Shown here one piece after another: positions 42,527 to 52,807 of a stretch of 64,000 nucleotides of DNA. The DNA lies in contig NZ_CP040297.1 of assembly GCF_013393945.1 (NCBI RefSeq), positions 3,566,001-3,630,000 on the forward strand, given 5' to 3'. The notes beneath the pieces are model-generated. The model was not told the DNA's origin, did not search any database, and saw only the letters and a list, made by a program, of their open reading frames with translations. Position 1 is the stretch's first letter. Each line of letters opens with the position of its first letter. The position numbers were made by a program, and so were the translations under genes. Source of the stretch: Nostoc sp. TCL26-01 (lineage in GTDB: Bacteria > Cyanobacteriota > Cyanobacteriia > Cyanobacteriales > Nostocaceae).

Positions 42527-43984
42527 ATGACTTTAGCTGAAACTCCCAACACTGCAAACCGACAAAATCCGCTTCTGACTCTCAACTACGAACCAGCCCT
42601 GCAAACCTTGGGTGATGACTACTACGACGAAGTAGCAGCAGCCGAATTTCCTCAACACATCCTCCGCTGGCGTAACGACGCACTTCTACCAAAACTGGGA
42701 TTAGATCCCTTAAATGTGACAGACGAAGATTTCGTCACCGCTTTTGGTAAATTTCAGGGACGTAAACCCTTTTTAGCATTGCGTTATCACGGCTATCAAT
42801 TCGGTGAATATAATCCACAGTTGGGTGATGGTAGGGGCTTTTTGTATGGACAAGTCCGGGGTACTGATGGCGAATTGTATGACTTTGGGACAAAAGGTTC
42901 CGGGAGAACGCCTTATTCTCGTGGTGGTGATGGTATGCTCACACTCAAAGGCGGAGTCAGAGAAGTTTTAGCCGCAGAAGCATTACATCATTTGGGTGTA
43001 CGTACTTCGCGTTGTCTCACCATGATTGAAACCGGCTTATCTCTCTGGCGTGGTGATGAACCTTCACCGACTCGTTCATCTGTGATGGTGAGGATGAACC
43101 GTTCTCATATTCGCTTTGGCACATTTGAGCGTTTGCACTATCTCCAACGTCCAGATTTAACTCAAAAGTTATTAGACCATGTGATTGAGTATTACTACCA
43201 ACATTTAGTGGGAGAAACAGATAGATACGCTTTATTTTATGCCGAATTAGTTAAACGAGTAGCAGAATTAGTTGCTCAGTGGATGGCTGCAGGCTTTTGT
43301 CATGCTGTCCTCAATACAGATAATATGTCCATTACTGGGGAAAGTTTTGACTACGGCCCTTATGCTTTTATTCCTACTTATAATCCTCATTTTACAGCAG
43401 CATATTTTGATTATTACGGACGCTACTGTTACATTCATCAGCCAAGTATATGTCAATTAAATTTAGAAATGCTGCAAACGCCATTAAAGACAATTATTAA
43501 TCAAGCTGATATGGAATTAGGATTATCTAGATTTGTTAAATATTATTTGGCAGAATATCGCAATTTAATGTTAAAAAAGTTAGGCTTTGCAAAATTAGCA
43601 TCTCCAGCAGCTGATGATCTGTTAAAGTTAACCATTAAATTTTTGCAAGATAGTCAAGTTGGTTATCATCAATTTTTTTCAGAGATGGCTCGGACATTTT
43701 CATCTAAATGGAGAGATGAGCCGGGATTGGTGTTAAGTAGCTCAGATATTGTTCCTGTTTCAGGTACAGATGCAACTTTCGATAATTGGTGTATACTTTA
43801 CCATAAAATCTTGAATGATTTTGACCCTGAGCAAATGCACATAATTGCTCAAACTCTCACTACCTCTAATCCGCGAACTGTGTTATCAAGACCTGTGATT
43901 GAGTCGATTTGGGAACCAATTACTCAAGAGAATAATTGGCAACCTTTTGATGATTTAGTCCAGAGACTTCAGCGAAGAGATTAG
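42527..43984 (+). CDS. selO: protein adenylyltransferase SelO
   Basis: About 485 residues from the ATG at 42527; a TTG three codons upstream is also possible. This pseudokinase-fold protein transfers AMP to proteins. Motifs include [20 protein letters not shown] then [20 protein letters not shown] (ATP-binding loop, Lys and Glu), [20 protein letters not shown] (catalytic loop with Asn/Asp) and [13 protein letters not shown] (DFG-like Asp). The C-terminal Sel-Cys/Cys motif of some bacterial members is absent. Divergent from cmpA. Confidence 0.93.
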   Translation: MTLAETPNTANRQNPLLTLNYEPALQTLGDDYYDEVAAAEFPQHILRWRNDALLPKLGLDPLNVTDEDFVTAFGKFQGRKPFLALRYHGYQFGEYNPQLGDGRGFLYGQVRGTDGELYDFGTKGSGRTPYSRGGDGMLTLKGGVREVLAAEALHHLGVRTSRCLTMIETGLSLWRGDEPSPTRSSVMVRMNRSHIRFGTFERLHYLQRPDLTQKLLDHVIEYYYQHLVGETDRYALFYAELVKRVAELVAQWMAAGFCHAVLNTDNMSITGESFDYGPYAFIPTYNPHFTAAYFDYYGRYCYIHQPSICQLNLEMLQTPLKTIINQADMELGLSRFVKYYLAEYRNLMLKKLGFAKLASPAADDLLKLTIKFLQDSQVGYHQFFSEMARTFSSKWRDEPGLVLSSSDIVPVSGTDATFDNWCILYHKILNDFDPEQMHIIAQTLTTSNPRTVLSRPVIESIWEPITQENNWQPFDDLVQRLQRRD

Positions 43985-44155
43985 TCATTGGTCAATAGTC
44001 ATTAGTCAATAGTCAATAGTCAAATTATTCACTCCCTCACTCCCTCACTCACCACTCTTTACTCAGCACTCATCACAGGCTAAACGCCCCGCTTCCGCTA
44101 ACAGCACACCCTTCGGGAACGCCAAGGGCGAACAGCACTCAGCACTCACCACTCC
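43985..44155. repeat. composite repeat spacer
   Basis: TAGTCAATAGTCAA heptamers (43985-44025) are followed by ACTCCCTC and CAGCACTCA units and the GC-rich module GGCTAAACGCCCCGCTTCCG...CGCCAAGGGCG (44078-44138). An inverted copy of this module lies at 56435-56510, and shorter copies lie near 34443 and 59100. Confidence 0.75.
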
Positions 44156-45049
44156 TTAATTAAGTAAGGGTAGAAACTTTTTGATCAAACCAATAGTGAC
44201 GGCTGGTAGTTCTAGTTGTGGGGTTAATCCAGTATTTTCCAGTTGTTGAAAGACTCTGATTGCTTGAGGATTTTTTTCTGCCAAGCGACGACCGATTTCT
44301 GGGCCGGTGAATTGAGACTTTTGTCCCCAGATGATTGCTGTGGGAGTGAGTAGTTGTTGAATGTAAAGGGCTAAATCAAAACATAAGTCACCCCTAACAA
44401 AAGAGAGTGCTGCGTACTCAGCATTGTGTTGCTGGGCAGATTGCAGGTAGGCTTCGACAATTTCTTCATAGACTCGGTTAGCTTGGGCAAATTGCCGTTG
44501 TTCGAGAAAACTGCGAATACCTGTACTAGTGGCAACACCTGTACTGTATAGTAAGCGGTCAAGAATGGGAACACCTGCTAATTGGGCAAAAAAGCTGCGG
44601 GAATAGTCCTCACCAAAATCAGCTAGCCCAGAAGGTGTGACTAGAATTAAAGACTTAAACAAATTTGGATGAGCGATCGCTACTCTAATTGTAAATGCTG
44701 CTGTCAGTGAAGAAGCGATCGCAGTGACTGGCCCGATGCAAGTCTGCTCAATAAACTCACGAATTGTTGTTAAATAATCCTCAATTGCATAATTCCGCAC
44801 TGGATGCTCAGATTGACCCCAACCAATTAAATCTGGTGCTAGTATGCGATATTCAGTAGCAAAAGCCGGATAAACTTTCGACCACTCATAAGCAGAAGAC
44901 CCGCCGCCAAAGCCATGTAAAAACAATAAAGTTTCTTGCTCATGGTCTATCCGGTTTTCCTGCCATAGTGCGCCTGTATCAGTGTAGTATACTATTTTAC
45001 CTAGTGAGGTAATGATTGAGCGTTGTTCAAATCCGAGTGGTTGAAACAT
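44156..45049 (-). CDS. alpha/beta-fold hydrolase
   Basis: 297 residues. The oxyanion-hole motif LLFLHGFGGGSSAYEW, the YRILAPDLIGWGQSEHP segment and a nucleophile region VTAIASSLTAAFTIRVAI are recognisable. The elbow is A-S-S-L-T rather than the canonical G-x-S-x-G. A C-terminal acid and His are less clear (the usual G-H near the end is absent), so activity is uncertain. No signal peptide. Substrate unknown. Confidence 0.82.
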   Translation of the reverse strand: MFQPLGFEQRSIITSLGKIVYYTDTGALWQENRIDHEQETLLFLHGFGGGSSAYEWSKVYPAFATEYRILAPDLIGWGQSEHPVRNYAIEDYLTTIREFIEQTCIGPVTAIASSLTAAFTIRVAIAHPNLFKSLILVTPSGLADFGEDYSRSFFAQLAGVPILDRLLYSTGVATSTGIRSFLEQRQFAQANRVYEEIVEAYLQSAQQHNAEYAALSFVRGDLCFDLALYIQQLLTPTAIIWGQKSQFTGPEIGRRLAEKNPQAIRVFQQLENTGLTPQLELPAVTIGLIKKFLPLLN

Positions 45050-45540
45050 AGAGCTTCACTATCCAGTAAATGTAGTTTAGTTATTCGTCAATAGCCATTA
45101 ATTCTTTGTTTTTGCCTTTTTTTTAGAAGTTTTTTCTGGTTTTTTGTCAGTTTTGTTTTGCTTTGTACAATTGTTATTATCTATTAACTAAGAAGTTTCC
45201 CACCTCTAGCTAGCGTCAGATTAAGTAGATGTAAAATCACTGGGTTACTTGTAAAGATTCAGTAATTTTTTTTTCACACATCAGTAGGGTTTTTGCTTGT
45301 AATTACCAGATAGCAGGGTTTGTTTAGATTTATCTCTGGTAGCGAGAATTACTTAGCCAATATTTACGCACAAGTTTTTTGTGGTAGTCTACAGAATACT
45401 TACGGAAAATTATGAGCGTCTCAAAAAAACTAAAGCGCTTATAAGCAACAACTACTCATCCCTAGCCTGTAGATAGGAGGAATGGTTGTTGATGTGTCTA
45501 CTAACTTTGTGATTCTCTAGGTAATGCTAAGGCGGGTGTT
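45050..45540. other. 491-bp intergenic region
   Basis: T-rich DNA without a recognisable gene or strong hairpin. TAGATAGGAGGAATGG near 45472-45486 contains a good Shine-Dalgarno-like string followed by a short ATG frame of only a few codons, so it is not reported as a gene. Confidence 0.35.
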
Positions 45541-46125
45541 GTGGTCAAGCAGGCTACTCTTCAATCAGATCAGTTACTAAAATTTGAATCCAGTACATTT
45601 GCACGTCCCCCATTCGAGGTGCAGCATCAAATTGTAGCTTCAGCCAGACGGAGTCAATTAGAAGCAGTAGTTGACTTGACGACGATAAATGCACATACGT
45701 GTCTATGTCTGAACTTAGAAGATTTAAAGTGCTTTGAAGTCGTAGAGCGTCAATATGAGGATTGGGGGGTTGTTTTTCACAACTCAATCGCCATCCAGCC
45801 CTCAAATCCGGCTTTTATGACTACTTCCGGGTTGACAGTGTTGATGGGTGCGCCGAAAAGTGGCTTTTTGGAAGCAAAATTTTTGCGCCCAGTTAATTGG
45901 GTGAGTGCTTGTGTCACTAGCTCACAGAGGTTGGTACTTTCTGCTTATGATAGCGATCGCCAACCAATAGCTCAAACTCTACTTCCCAGTGCCAATCTTG
46001 CCAACTCCGACTCAGCATTACCGCCTAATACTTTATTATCCATCAAAGCCAATAACATCCACTCTGTCACCTTCTCTGCATTCGATGGTCAATTTACTCT
46101 CCATGATTTTCGTTTCTGTGTCTAG
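45541..46125 (+). CDS. hypothetical protein, 194 aa, beta-rich
   Basis: Starts with GTG at 45541. After a variable N-terminus, the C-terminal 130 residues read like a beta-sandwich: FMTTSGLTVLMGAPKSGFLE, AKFLRPVNWVSACVTSSQRL, VLSAYDSDRQPIAQTLLP and VTFSAFDGQFTLHDFRF. That pattern recalls the lectin/PEP-CTERM-associated sandwich domains in exported cyanobacterial proteins, but no signal peptide is seen. Function unknown. Confidence 0.65.
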   Translation: MVKQATLQSDQLLKFESSTFARPPFEVQHQIVASARRSQLEAVVDLTTINAHTCLCLNLEDLKCFEVVERQYEDWGVVFHNSIAIQPSNPAFMTTSGLTVLMGAPKSGFLEAKFLRPVNWVSACVTSSQRLVLSAYDSDRQPIAQTLLPSANLANSDSALPPNTLLSIKANNIHSVTFSAFDGQFTLHDFRFCV

Positions 46126-46381
46126 CATTAGCAAAATTTCTGCTGTCCACTTTAACACAGGTATTCTTATAGAGTAATATTGATTGTCGATTTATAGTAT
46201 TTGGTATTGGGAAAGTACGAATTCCTAGTTTGGGAAAATTTTTAGCTAGCTTGAGGGCAACTTCTACTAGGGATAAAGTTTACCTACAGGAAAACTCGAT
46301 TGCTTAAATAATTCATCCTTTCCTTATGCCAAGTAAAACTGATACATCACACAATCTTGTAATGTAAGGTAGGAAAACACC

Positions 46382-47152
46382 GTGGTAAAGGCTTTGTCTT
46401 CTTGGCAGCAATTGATCAACCAGATTTTAAACTGGCAGCTGCCAGAACTTAAGACTAAAGCCATCAAGCAACCCAAATTGCAGCGTTTCTCAGAACCAGG
46501 TGGTCTTTTGGGTTTGCTGACAATTTTAGTGGTAATGCTGTTGTGGAACTGGAAACTACTATTGGCACTGCTGATGGGGATTGGGATGATGTTATTTGTC
46601 TACTCAATGCAAAAATGGGATTGGCAAAAACACTGGGGAGAAATTCACAGATTTTTCCATGGAACCAACCGGAGACTAGTCATAGCAGTTAGTAGTGGAG
46701 GTGTAGCAACTCTCAGCACATACGTAGCGGCAGCTATTTGGACTGAGTCTGATAGTCCGTGGATAGCAGCTAGTGCGATCGCTCAAGGTTTAGGAACTTT
46801 GTTAACCTTAATTTTACTAGTTTGGCAAATAGTTAAATTCTCCAGCGATCGAGAAGAAAATCACCTTGAGCAGTTGTTGCTCAATCTCACAGCAGCAGAC
46901 GCACTCAAACGATTAATCACCTTACGCCGATTAACTAGAATTATCGACACTCAGCAAATTGATTCAGTATGGCAACGAGACATTCAGCAATGCTTACAAC
47001 TACTACTAACTCGTGAAGAAGAAACCGTAGTTCGAGACGCAGCTTTTGAGAGTTTACAAGCCTTAGAACGCATTTCATCACAACCATCAACCCCTTTACC
47101 CAATCTCACACCACTATCAAATAAAGTCAAAATCAAAATTTCCCACCCATGA
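46382..47152 (+). CDS. membrane protein with a soluble helical C-terminus, 256 aa
   Basis: Begins with GTG at 46382. Two membrane helices at residues 42-80 (LLGLLTILVVMLLWNWKLLL, ALLMGIGMMLFVYSM) and two more at about 100-160 (VIAVSSGGVATLSTYVAAAI, ALAQGLGTLLTLILLVWQIV region). The C-terminal 90 residues are helical and cytoplasmic-looking (LTAADALKRLITLRRLTRII, VVRDAAFESLQALERI), possibly an armadillo-like repeat. Conserved in cyanobacteria by appearance, but not characterised. Confidence 0.68.
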   Translation: MVKALSSWQQLINQILNWQLPELKTKAIKQPKLQRFSEPGGLLGLLTILVVMLLWNWKLLLALLMGIGMMLFVYSMQKWDWQKHWGEIHRFFHGTNRRLVIAVSSGGVATLSTYVAAAIWTESDSPWIAASAIAQGLGTLLTLILLVWQIVKFSSDREENHLEQLLLNLTAADALKRLITLRRLTRIIDTQQIDSVWQRDIQQCLQLLLTREEETVVRDAAFESLQALERISSQPSTPLPNLTPLSNKVKIKISHP

Positions 47153-47262
47153 CCAATGACTAATGACCAATGACCAATGACTCTTACCTATTGACTATTG
47201 ACTATTGCCTATTCCCTATTGCCTATTGCCTATTGCCTATTGACTATTGACTCTTGCCTAAT
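47153..47262. repeat. heptanucleotide repeat tract
   Basis: About fifteen units of TGACTAA, TGACCAA, TTGACTA and TTGCCTA types fill the space between convergent genes. Confidence 0.8.
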
Positions 47263-48003
47263 TCACTTTAATTGTCGATACAGCTTACCATTACGAACTT
47301 GTACCACAGGATGATTGCAACGACGGACTAATTGTTCATCGTGGGTAGTGACAATAACTGTAGCCCCAAAAGAGTTTAACTTCTGGAGAATCTGCATTAC
47401 TTGCCAGGAGTTATCAGGATCAAGATTACCTGTAGGTTCATCAGCTAATAATAACGGTGGTGTGGCAACAATGGCCCGTGCAATACTGACTCGCTGTTGT
47501 TCCCCTCCAGAAAGTTGATCAGGAAAACAGTTAGCTTTAGCAAGTAACCCAACTAATTTTAATGTTGGTTCTAAACGTCTGTGAATTTCCTTACGGGTGT
47601 AGCCTTGAGCTTGTAAGACGAAAGATACATTTTCTGCTACTGTTCTTTGGGGAATCAGCTTGTAATCTTGAAACACAATGCCAATTCTTCGCCGCAATAA
47701 CGACAGGCGATCGCCCCTTAAACCTGCTACATTAAAATCATTGACAATCACTTCTCCTTGTGTGGGTAGCTCCTCACCATACAACAATTTGAGCAGTGTT
47801 GACTTACCAGAACCACTCGGCCCTGTAATAAACAAAAATTCTTTCTGCTTCACCTCTAAGTTAATATCCAGCAAAGCATGACAGTTGTTACTGTAAGTCT
47901 TAGTCACAGAGCGCAATTGCACCATGTTACTAGTACTATAACTTTGCGGTTGAGTCTTAGATTCTGTTTGATTAGCAGTCTCTGGATTTGTTAATACAGG
48001 CAT
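47263..48003 (-). CDS. ftsE: FtsE-like cell-division ABC ATPase
   Basis: About 246 residues from the ATG at 48003 (AGGAAA 11 nt upstream); an ATG at 48024 adds seven. FtsE pattern: [20 protein letters not shown] near residue 27, Walker [30 protein letters not shown] (FtsE-type Q-loop), [16 protein letters not shown] and [13 protein letters not shown]. It would work with FtsX to activate cell-wall hydrolases at the septum. ftsX is not adjacent here. The N-terminal extension is unusual. Confidence 0.85.
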   Translation of the reverse strand: MPVLTNPETANQTESKTQPQSYSTSNMVQLRSVTKTYSNNCHALLDINLEVKQKEFLFITGPSGSGKSTLLKLLYGEELPTQGEVIVNDFNVAGLRGDRLSLLRRRIGIVFQDYKLIPQRTVAENVSFVLQAQGYTRKEIHRRLEPTLKLVGLLAKANCFPDQLSGGEQQRVSIARAIVATPPLLLADEPTGNLDPDNSWQVMQILQKLNSFGATVIVTTHDEQLVRRCNHPVVQVRNGKLYRQLK

Positions 48004-48178
48004 TAGTAAATTTTTCCTAGTCAATGGTCAATAGTCATTAGTCAATGGTCATTAGTGATTTTGTTCTTGTCCTTTGACAAAAAATAATGCTTAAAAATAA
48101 GGATTCCCTAGAAATACCAGGGAATCACAATTGTGGATTAAAAATTTTTGCAACTCTTCAACCTTACCCAAAATTCTT

Positions 48179-48207
48179 GTAGAGACGTAGCAGTGCTACG
48201 TCTCTAC
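48179..48207. repeat. dispersed small perfect palindrome
   Basis: Arms GTAGAGACGTAGCA / TGCTACGTCTCTAC around G, lying 6 nt beyond the stop codon of the glycosyltransferase gene (minus strand). The variant centre shows compensating changes (GTAGC/GCTAC) relative to other copies. Confidence 0.82.
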
Positions 48208-48212
48208 GTCTG

Positions 48213-48965
48213 TTATGTTGCACTCTTCGTTGTCAAGCGATAGATAAAAGCTTTAATTGCAAACTGTGGCAAAGCTAACATTCTCCGCCAACGCCAGGGT
48301 TCTTTATAAAGCCGATATAGCCATTCCAGATTATTATTAGCCAACCAAGCGGGAGCGCGATTTTTTGTGCCTGACCAAATGTCAAAACTACCACCAACAC
48401 CAATCCAAATTGCTTGAGGACACAAATGACGATTTTGGGCAATCCATAATTCTTGACGAGGTACACCCAAACCGACCAAAATCACTTGGGGTTGCAGTTG
48501 AGTGAGGATTTGGTGAAGTTGCTGTTCTTCTTCTGGAGAGTGGTAGCCAGAATGAGTCCCGACTATGTTGAGATGAGGACTCTTTTGTTGCCAATAAGTT
48601 GCTGCTTGTGTGGCTACTCCTGGCGCACCTCCATAAAAAAATATGGTCTTGTCTGTCTGCTGTTGACCGATTTCTTGCAATAGAGTTTCTGCTAGTTCAA
48701 TTCCTGGACAGCGTTGGACTTTTTGCCAAAATAGCCACCGCAAATACATCACTACCCCTGCACCATCAGGAATGACTAACTCAGCATTCTCAATTACCTG
48801 AGCCAGGGATGTATTTTGCTGCGCCTGCATTGTCATTTCTGCATTGAGGGTGACAACATGAGCGCCTTGTTTTTGTTGTAAGCATTGCAGTAGCCAGCCT
48901 GGGTAGTTACTCATCACATGGACTGGTATTCCCAGTACGGAAAACACTTTAGGTGGTTGAACCAT
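48213..48965 (-). CDS. WecG/TagA/CpsF-family glycosyltransferase
   Basis: 250 residues with family motifs VVTLNAEMTMQAQQNTSLAQ, ELVIPDGAGVVMYLRWLF, FFYGGAPGVATQAA and QVILVGLGVPRQELWIAQNR. The GVGGSFDIWSGTKNRAPAWL segment also fits. It transfers N-acetylmannosaminuronate-type or related sugars to a lipid-linked carrier in envelope polysaccharide synthesis. Normal length. The start at ATG 48965 is clear. Isolated from other polysaccharide genes. Confidence 0.92.
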   Translation of the reverse strand: MVQPPKVFSVLGIPVHVMSNYPGWLLQCLQQKQGAHVVTLNAEMTMQAQQNTSLAQVIENAELVIPDGAGVVMYLRWLFWQKVQRCPGIELAETLLQEIGQQQTDKTIFFYGGAPGVATQAATYWQQKSPHLNIVGTHSGYHSPEEEQQLHQILTQLQPQVILVGLGVPRQELWIAQNRHLCPQAIWIGVGGSFDIWSGTKNRAPAWLANNNLEWLYRLYKEPWRWRRMLALPQFAIKAFIYRLTTKSAT

Positions 48966-49619
48966 AGCCTTTTATCCTCACACCAGATTCTCTCGAACGA
49001 TAGTTTATCAAATTTTTTAATGGGATGTCTGAGGACTCAGCACCTGAGTGAAAAAGCTTAAATTACCTTTGCAAATAGACTAAATTATGAAAATAAACCT
49101 GGAATTTGGTATTTATCAATGATAAATACAACTTATAGTAAGTCAGGAGCTTTTTATCATCGATTTTTGACAAATGTCTATAAAAATTAACTTTATACTA
49201 TCCAACCGTCAAGAGGTCAGATAAGGTAATTAACAAATACAACAGAAAAATTTTAGTCAAAACATCTTATGCTAGTTTTTTGGCTTTCATCAAGAAAGTC
49301 CCAGCTATATTTAAGTTGTCACCTTACCTTAGTTCCTACACCTGCCACAATAGAAGTATAATTTCATGCTTTAGTGGAAATAGATGACTGTATGTAGGTT
49401 TTGTTCACGCTGATTTTATGATTGAAGTGGTAGATTATTGAGATTATTTATCGAGTTAGACTGTGATCAGCTGGTGATCCACCAGTCTATATGGGTGAAA
49501 ATTATATATTTATTCTTGTTTTTGGGTACTTCGACATTTATTTTAGAAACTGCGTCTATGAAGAATTTTGAGTAACCTCGGTTTTCCAGTTAAGCTAGCA
49601 TGACGGGTAGAAATTGACT
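48966..49619. promoter_or_regulatory. 654-bp divergent intergenic region
   Basis: No gene is seen. AT-rich, and presumably contains promoters for the glycosyltransferase (minus) and response-regulator (plus) genes. No operator could be assigned. Confidence 0.35.
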
Positions 49620-50339
49620 ATGAGTAAAATTCGGATTGCGCTGATTGAAGATCATGATCTTACCCGTGTGGGTATTCGGACAGCACTTTTACAAAAAGAA
49701 GAAATTGAAGTTGTCGGAGAAGCTGCCAATGCGGCAGAAGGCTTAAATATGCTGAAAAAGGTACAACCAGATATTGCAATTGTCGATATTGGTTTACCAG
49801 ATAAAGATGGAATTGAATTAACACGGGAACTCAAATCCATAAGTAATGGCAAAGATTTGCCCACAAAAATATTGATTTTAACTTTGCGTGATAACAAAGA
49901 AGCTGTTTTGGCAGCTTTTGCGGCTGGGGCTGATTCTTACTGCATGAAAGATATTAAGTTTGATAATTTGCTAGAAGCGGTGAGAGTAACTTACAATGGC
50001 AACGCCTGGATTGATCCAGCGATCGCCAGAATTGTGTTACAACAAGCACAACAAAACCCTGCCAAATCAGAAACAGCAATAGGAGAAGCAAAAAATACTG
50101 TTGTCAACCCAGAAAATACGGATAATGTGGACACCATTGACCCCTATATCCTGACAGAAAGAGAATTGGAAGTATTACAGTTGATTGTCGAAGGCTGTAG
50201 CAATGCAGTCATCGCTGAACGCCTGTACATCACAGTCGGCACAGTCAAAACCCATGTGCGGAACATTTTAAACAAACTCTGTGCTGATGACCGCACCCAA
50301 GCCGCCGTTCGTGCTTTGCGATCGGGACTAGTAGGATAG
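49620..50339 (+). CDS. NarL/FixJ-family response regulator
   Basis: 239 residues from the ATG at 49620; a TTG two codons upstream is in frame. Receiver domain (1-125): IRIALIEDHDLTRVGIRTAL and phospho-acceptor Asp56 in DIAIVDIGLPDKDG, with the ILTLRD and YCMKDI conserved Thr/Lys. An Asn/Thr-rich linker leads to a LuxR HTH (about 160-235, LTERELEVLQLIVEGCSNAV then IAERLYITVGTVKTHVRNIL). No kinase is encoded adjacent. The next gene also has a receiver and starts 181 nt later. Confidence 0.93.
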   Translation: MSKIRIALIEDHDLTRVGIRTALLQKEEIEVVGEAANAAEGLNMLKKVQPDIAIVDIGLPDKDGIELTRELKSISNGKDLPTKILILTLRDNKEAVLAAFAAGADSYCMKDIKFDNLLEAVRVTYNGNAWIDPAIARIVLQQAQQNPAKSETAIGEAKNTVVNPENTDNVDTIDPYILTERELEVLQLIVEGCSNAVIAERLYITVGTVKTHVRNILNKLCADDRTQAAVRALRSGLVG

Positions 50340-50520
50340 AGTTGATGCTAAGTTTAACAACATAGCTTTCCACATAAAGTGTAAAAAATTAAGAGTAAAG
50401 TTATACTTGTAACCAAAACAACTTTGTCAGTATAAATAGCTAACAATAGTTGTTTTTGGCTATTTGGTGAGATAAACACAATATCTCACCACAGTGTTCT
50501 TATGAAAACGAAAGTCTAAT

Positions 50521-52206
50521 ATGACAGAAACCGAGGTAGAAAAACTCAAGCTCATGGTAGTGGACGATGAGCCAGATAACTTAGATTTACTCTACCGCAC
50601 CTTTAGGCGAGATTTTCAAGTATACAAAGCCAATCATGCCCGGGTTGCCTTAGAAATTCTGGAGCAAAAAGGCGAAATGGCTGTGATTATCTCAGACCAA
50701 AGAATGCCAGAAATGAACGGCACTGAATTTCTCAGTCTCACAGTAGAACGCTTTCCTGATACAATTCGGATTTTATTGACAGGCTTTACAGATGTGGAAG
50801 ACTTGGTAGACGCTATTAACTCTGGCCAAGTCTTCAAATACATCACTAAGCCTTGGAATCCGGAACGGCTGAAGAATTTAGTTGACCAAGCTACTGATAC
50901 TTATCGCCTGGTTAAAAAGCGGACTAAAGAGTTGCGGCGTTCCTTGCGGCGAGAATCTTTATTTAACGCAGTCACAACGGCAATTCGAGAGTCCTTAGAT
51001 TATGAGAGTATGCTGCAAAAAATAGCAGCCACAATAGGTCAAACCTTTGAAGCAACTTGTTGTCTCCTCAGACCAGTAGAAGGTAATCATCTGACACTAG
51101 CTCAGTTTTTTTACCAAAATCCGACCTACGATTTATCCGAGAGTGCTTTTGAACCAGAAATTTTCATGAAAAAAGTACTGGAAACGGGTCAATATCAACT
51201 GGATCAAGATACCTATAATGGCAGCCCTTGTCACTATTTATCCGTACCACTTTCTTATCAACAGCATTTATTAGCTGTACTAAGTTTATACCAATGGGGA
51301 CGTGAGCAGCCTTGGCAAGCAGAGGACATTCAATTGATTACAGGTGTGGCAGAACAAGCCGCACTAGCGCTTTCTCAAGCAAAACTGTATCAACGCCTCC
51401 AAGAAAAACAACAGCAAATCAGCGCTGAATTAGAAGTTGCGCGACAAATTCAGCATAATTTACTCAGGCAAAACCTCCCCGATATTAAAGGCGCAAAGAT
51501 ACAAGCTTGTTGCTACCCTGCGCGAGAAGTGGGAGGCGATTTTTTTGAAGTCTTTGTTCATCCCACCAAAGGCGATTTGTGGTTAGCTGTCGGTGACGTT
51601 TCTGGGAAAGGTGTACCGGCTGCTTTATTTATGGCTAGTGCTATTTCTGTGTTGCGTCGAGAATTATCTCAAGAAGTGCCAGCCGAACCCAATATAGTCA
51701 TCCAAAATCTTAATCATGCTCTCTGTGATGACTTAATTGGCAACAATTGCTTCATTACCTTTGTCTTAGCTTGTTATACCCCTACTACCAGGGAACTAGT
51801 CTATGCCAATGCTGGACATATCTACCCATTAGTTTGGTCACGTCAAGTGAATACAACAGAATCACCAGAATCACCTAACTATCTTAAAGTCCGGGGTATA
51901 CCCGTGGGAATTTTACCAAAGTGGCAAGCTCCATCGGGTCGTTTAGTTCTCGCACCCGGAGATACGTTACTCCTAACCAGTGATGGGATTACAGAAGCAA
52001 TAGTATCCAATAATCTATTAAACACAGTAAAAACCGTGGGTGGCGATGAGCCAGTTAGCCATTCTATGCTGAATCAAGAAGGTCTGTGGCAACTTTTACA
52101 ACAAGAACCCCAACCACTCTCTCTTAAGCATTTGCTAGCTCGCATCCAAGCAGATAACTATGTGCAAGAAGATGATCAAACTATACTTTCACTGGAGATT
52201 TTATAA
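50521..52206 (+). CDS. receiver-GAF-PP2C (RsbU/SpoIIE-type) phosphatase
   Basis: 561 residues in three parts. A receiver (1-130) has Asp59 in IISDQRMPEMNG and the ITKPW lysine. A GAF-like domain (about 150-290) follows, then a helical linker. The PP2C domain (320-560) shows ARQIQHNLLRQNLPDIKGAK, YPAREVGGDFFEVF, WLAVGDVSGKGVPAALFMAS and LLTSDGITEA with metal-binding Asp. It dephosphorylates a phospho-Ser/Thr partner protein when its receiver is activated. An RsbW-like kinase follows 3 nt later. Confidence 0.93.
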   Translation: MTETEVEKLKLMVVDDEPDNLDLLYRTFRRDFQVYKANHARVALEILEQKGEMAVIISDQRMPEMNGTEFLSLTVERFPDTIRILLTGFTDVEDLVDAINSGQVFKYITKPWNPERLKNLVDQATDTYRLVKKRTKELRRSLRRESLFNAVTTAIRESLDYESMLQKIAATIGQTFEATCCLLRPVEGNHLTLAQFFYQNPTYDLSESAFEPEIFMKKVLETGQYQLDQDTYNGSPCHYLSVPLSYQQHLLAVLSLYQWGREQPWQAEDIQLITGVAEQAALALSQAKLYQRLQEKQQQISAELEVARQIQHNLLRQNLPDIKGAKIQACCYPAREVGGDFFEVFVHPTKGDLWLAVGDVSGKGVPAALFMASAISVLRRELSQEVPAEPNIVIQNLNHALCDDLIGNNCFITFVLACYTPTTRELVYANAGHIYPLVWSRQVNTTESPESPNYLKVRGIPVGILPKWQAPSGRLVLAPGDTLLLTSDGITEAIVSNNLLNTVKTVGGDEPVSHSMLNQEGLWQLLQQEPQPLSLKHLLARIQADNYVQEDDQTILSLEIL

Positions 52207-52209
52207 GTT

Positions 52210-52635
52210 ATGAAAAGTGAACTTCATGTACCAAGTGATTTGAATTATTTAAATATCGTTGAACATTGGTTATTAGGGTGCTTAAAAATAAAGTTAGGAG
52301 AATCTGTAGACTGGTCACGACAATCTAGTCGTTTACGTCTGGCTTTGGTAGAGGCTTATTCTAATGTTGTGCGTCATGCTCATAAAGAGCAACCAAATTT
52401 ACCGATTTTGTTGCGTTTAGAACTCAAAGAACGGGATATTTCCTTAGAGATTTGGGATTACGGCATAGGTTTTGATATGTCCACATACTTTCCACCTACT
52501 CCAGGAGATAAGCAAGAAGGTGGCTATGGTTGGCTAATTATGAATCGTTTAATGGATAAGGTGGAATATCAGTTGCAAGTAAACGGTGCTAATTGTCTCA
52601 AGTTAGAAGCGACACTTCCAGAATTGGTCAAGTAA
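52210..52635 (+). CDS. RsbW-like anti-sigma/serine kinase (HATPase)
   Basis: 141 residues, a GHKL ATPase of the anti-sigma regulatory factor type: LRLALVEAYSNVVRHAHKEQ (N-box with Glu and Asn), SLEIWDYGIGFDMSTYFPPT (G1 box) and GGYGWLIMNRLMDKVEYQL (G2). It would phosphorylate an STAS-domain antagonist and bind a partner. It starts 3 nt after the PP2C gene, so it is co-translated. The STAS protein is not in the window. Together they make a partial partner-switching module. Confidence 0.9.
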   Translation: MKSELHVPSDLNYLNIVEHWLLGCLKIKLGESVDWSRQSSRLRLALVEAYSNVVRHAHKEQPNLPILLRLELKERDISLEIWDYGIGFDMSTYFPPTPGDKQEGGYGWLIMNRLMDKVEYQLQVNGANCLKLEATLPELVK

Positions 52636-52807
52636 AGAGGCTAGTGAGTGGTGAGTGCTGAGTAGTGAGTGCTGAGTGGAAGTCGGAAGTCGGAAGTCGG
52701 AGGGTGCTGACTAATGACTATTGACTATTGACTAATGACTATTGACTATTGACTAATAATTAATCTTTCAGCTTCATAATGAAAAGTATGTATCCGCTAA
52801 ATTTAAA
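52636..52807. repeat. mixed short tandem repeats
   Basis: GTGAGTGCTGA units (52645-52677), GGAAGTC heptamers (52679-52701) and TGACTAA/TGACTAT heptamers (52707-52757) occupy the spacer. Confidence 0.78.
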
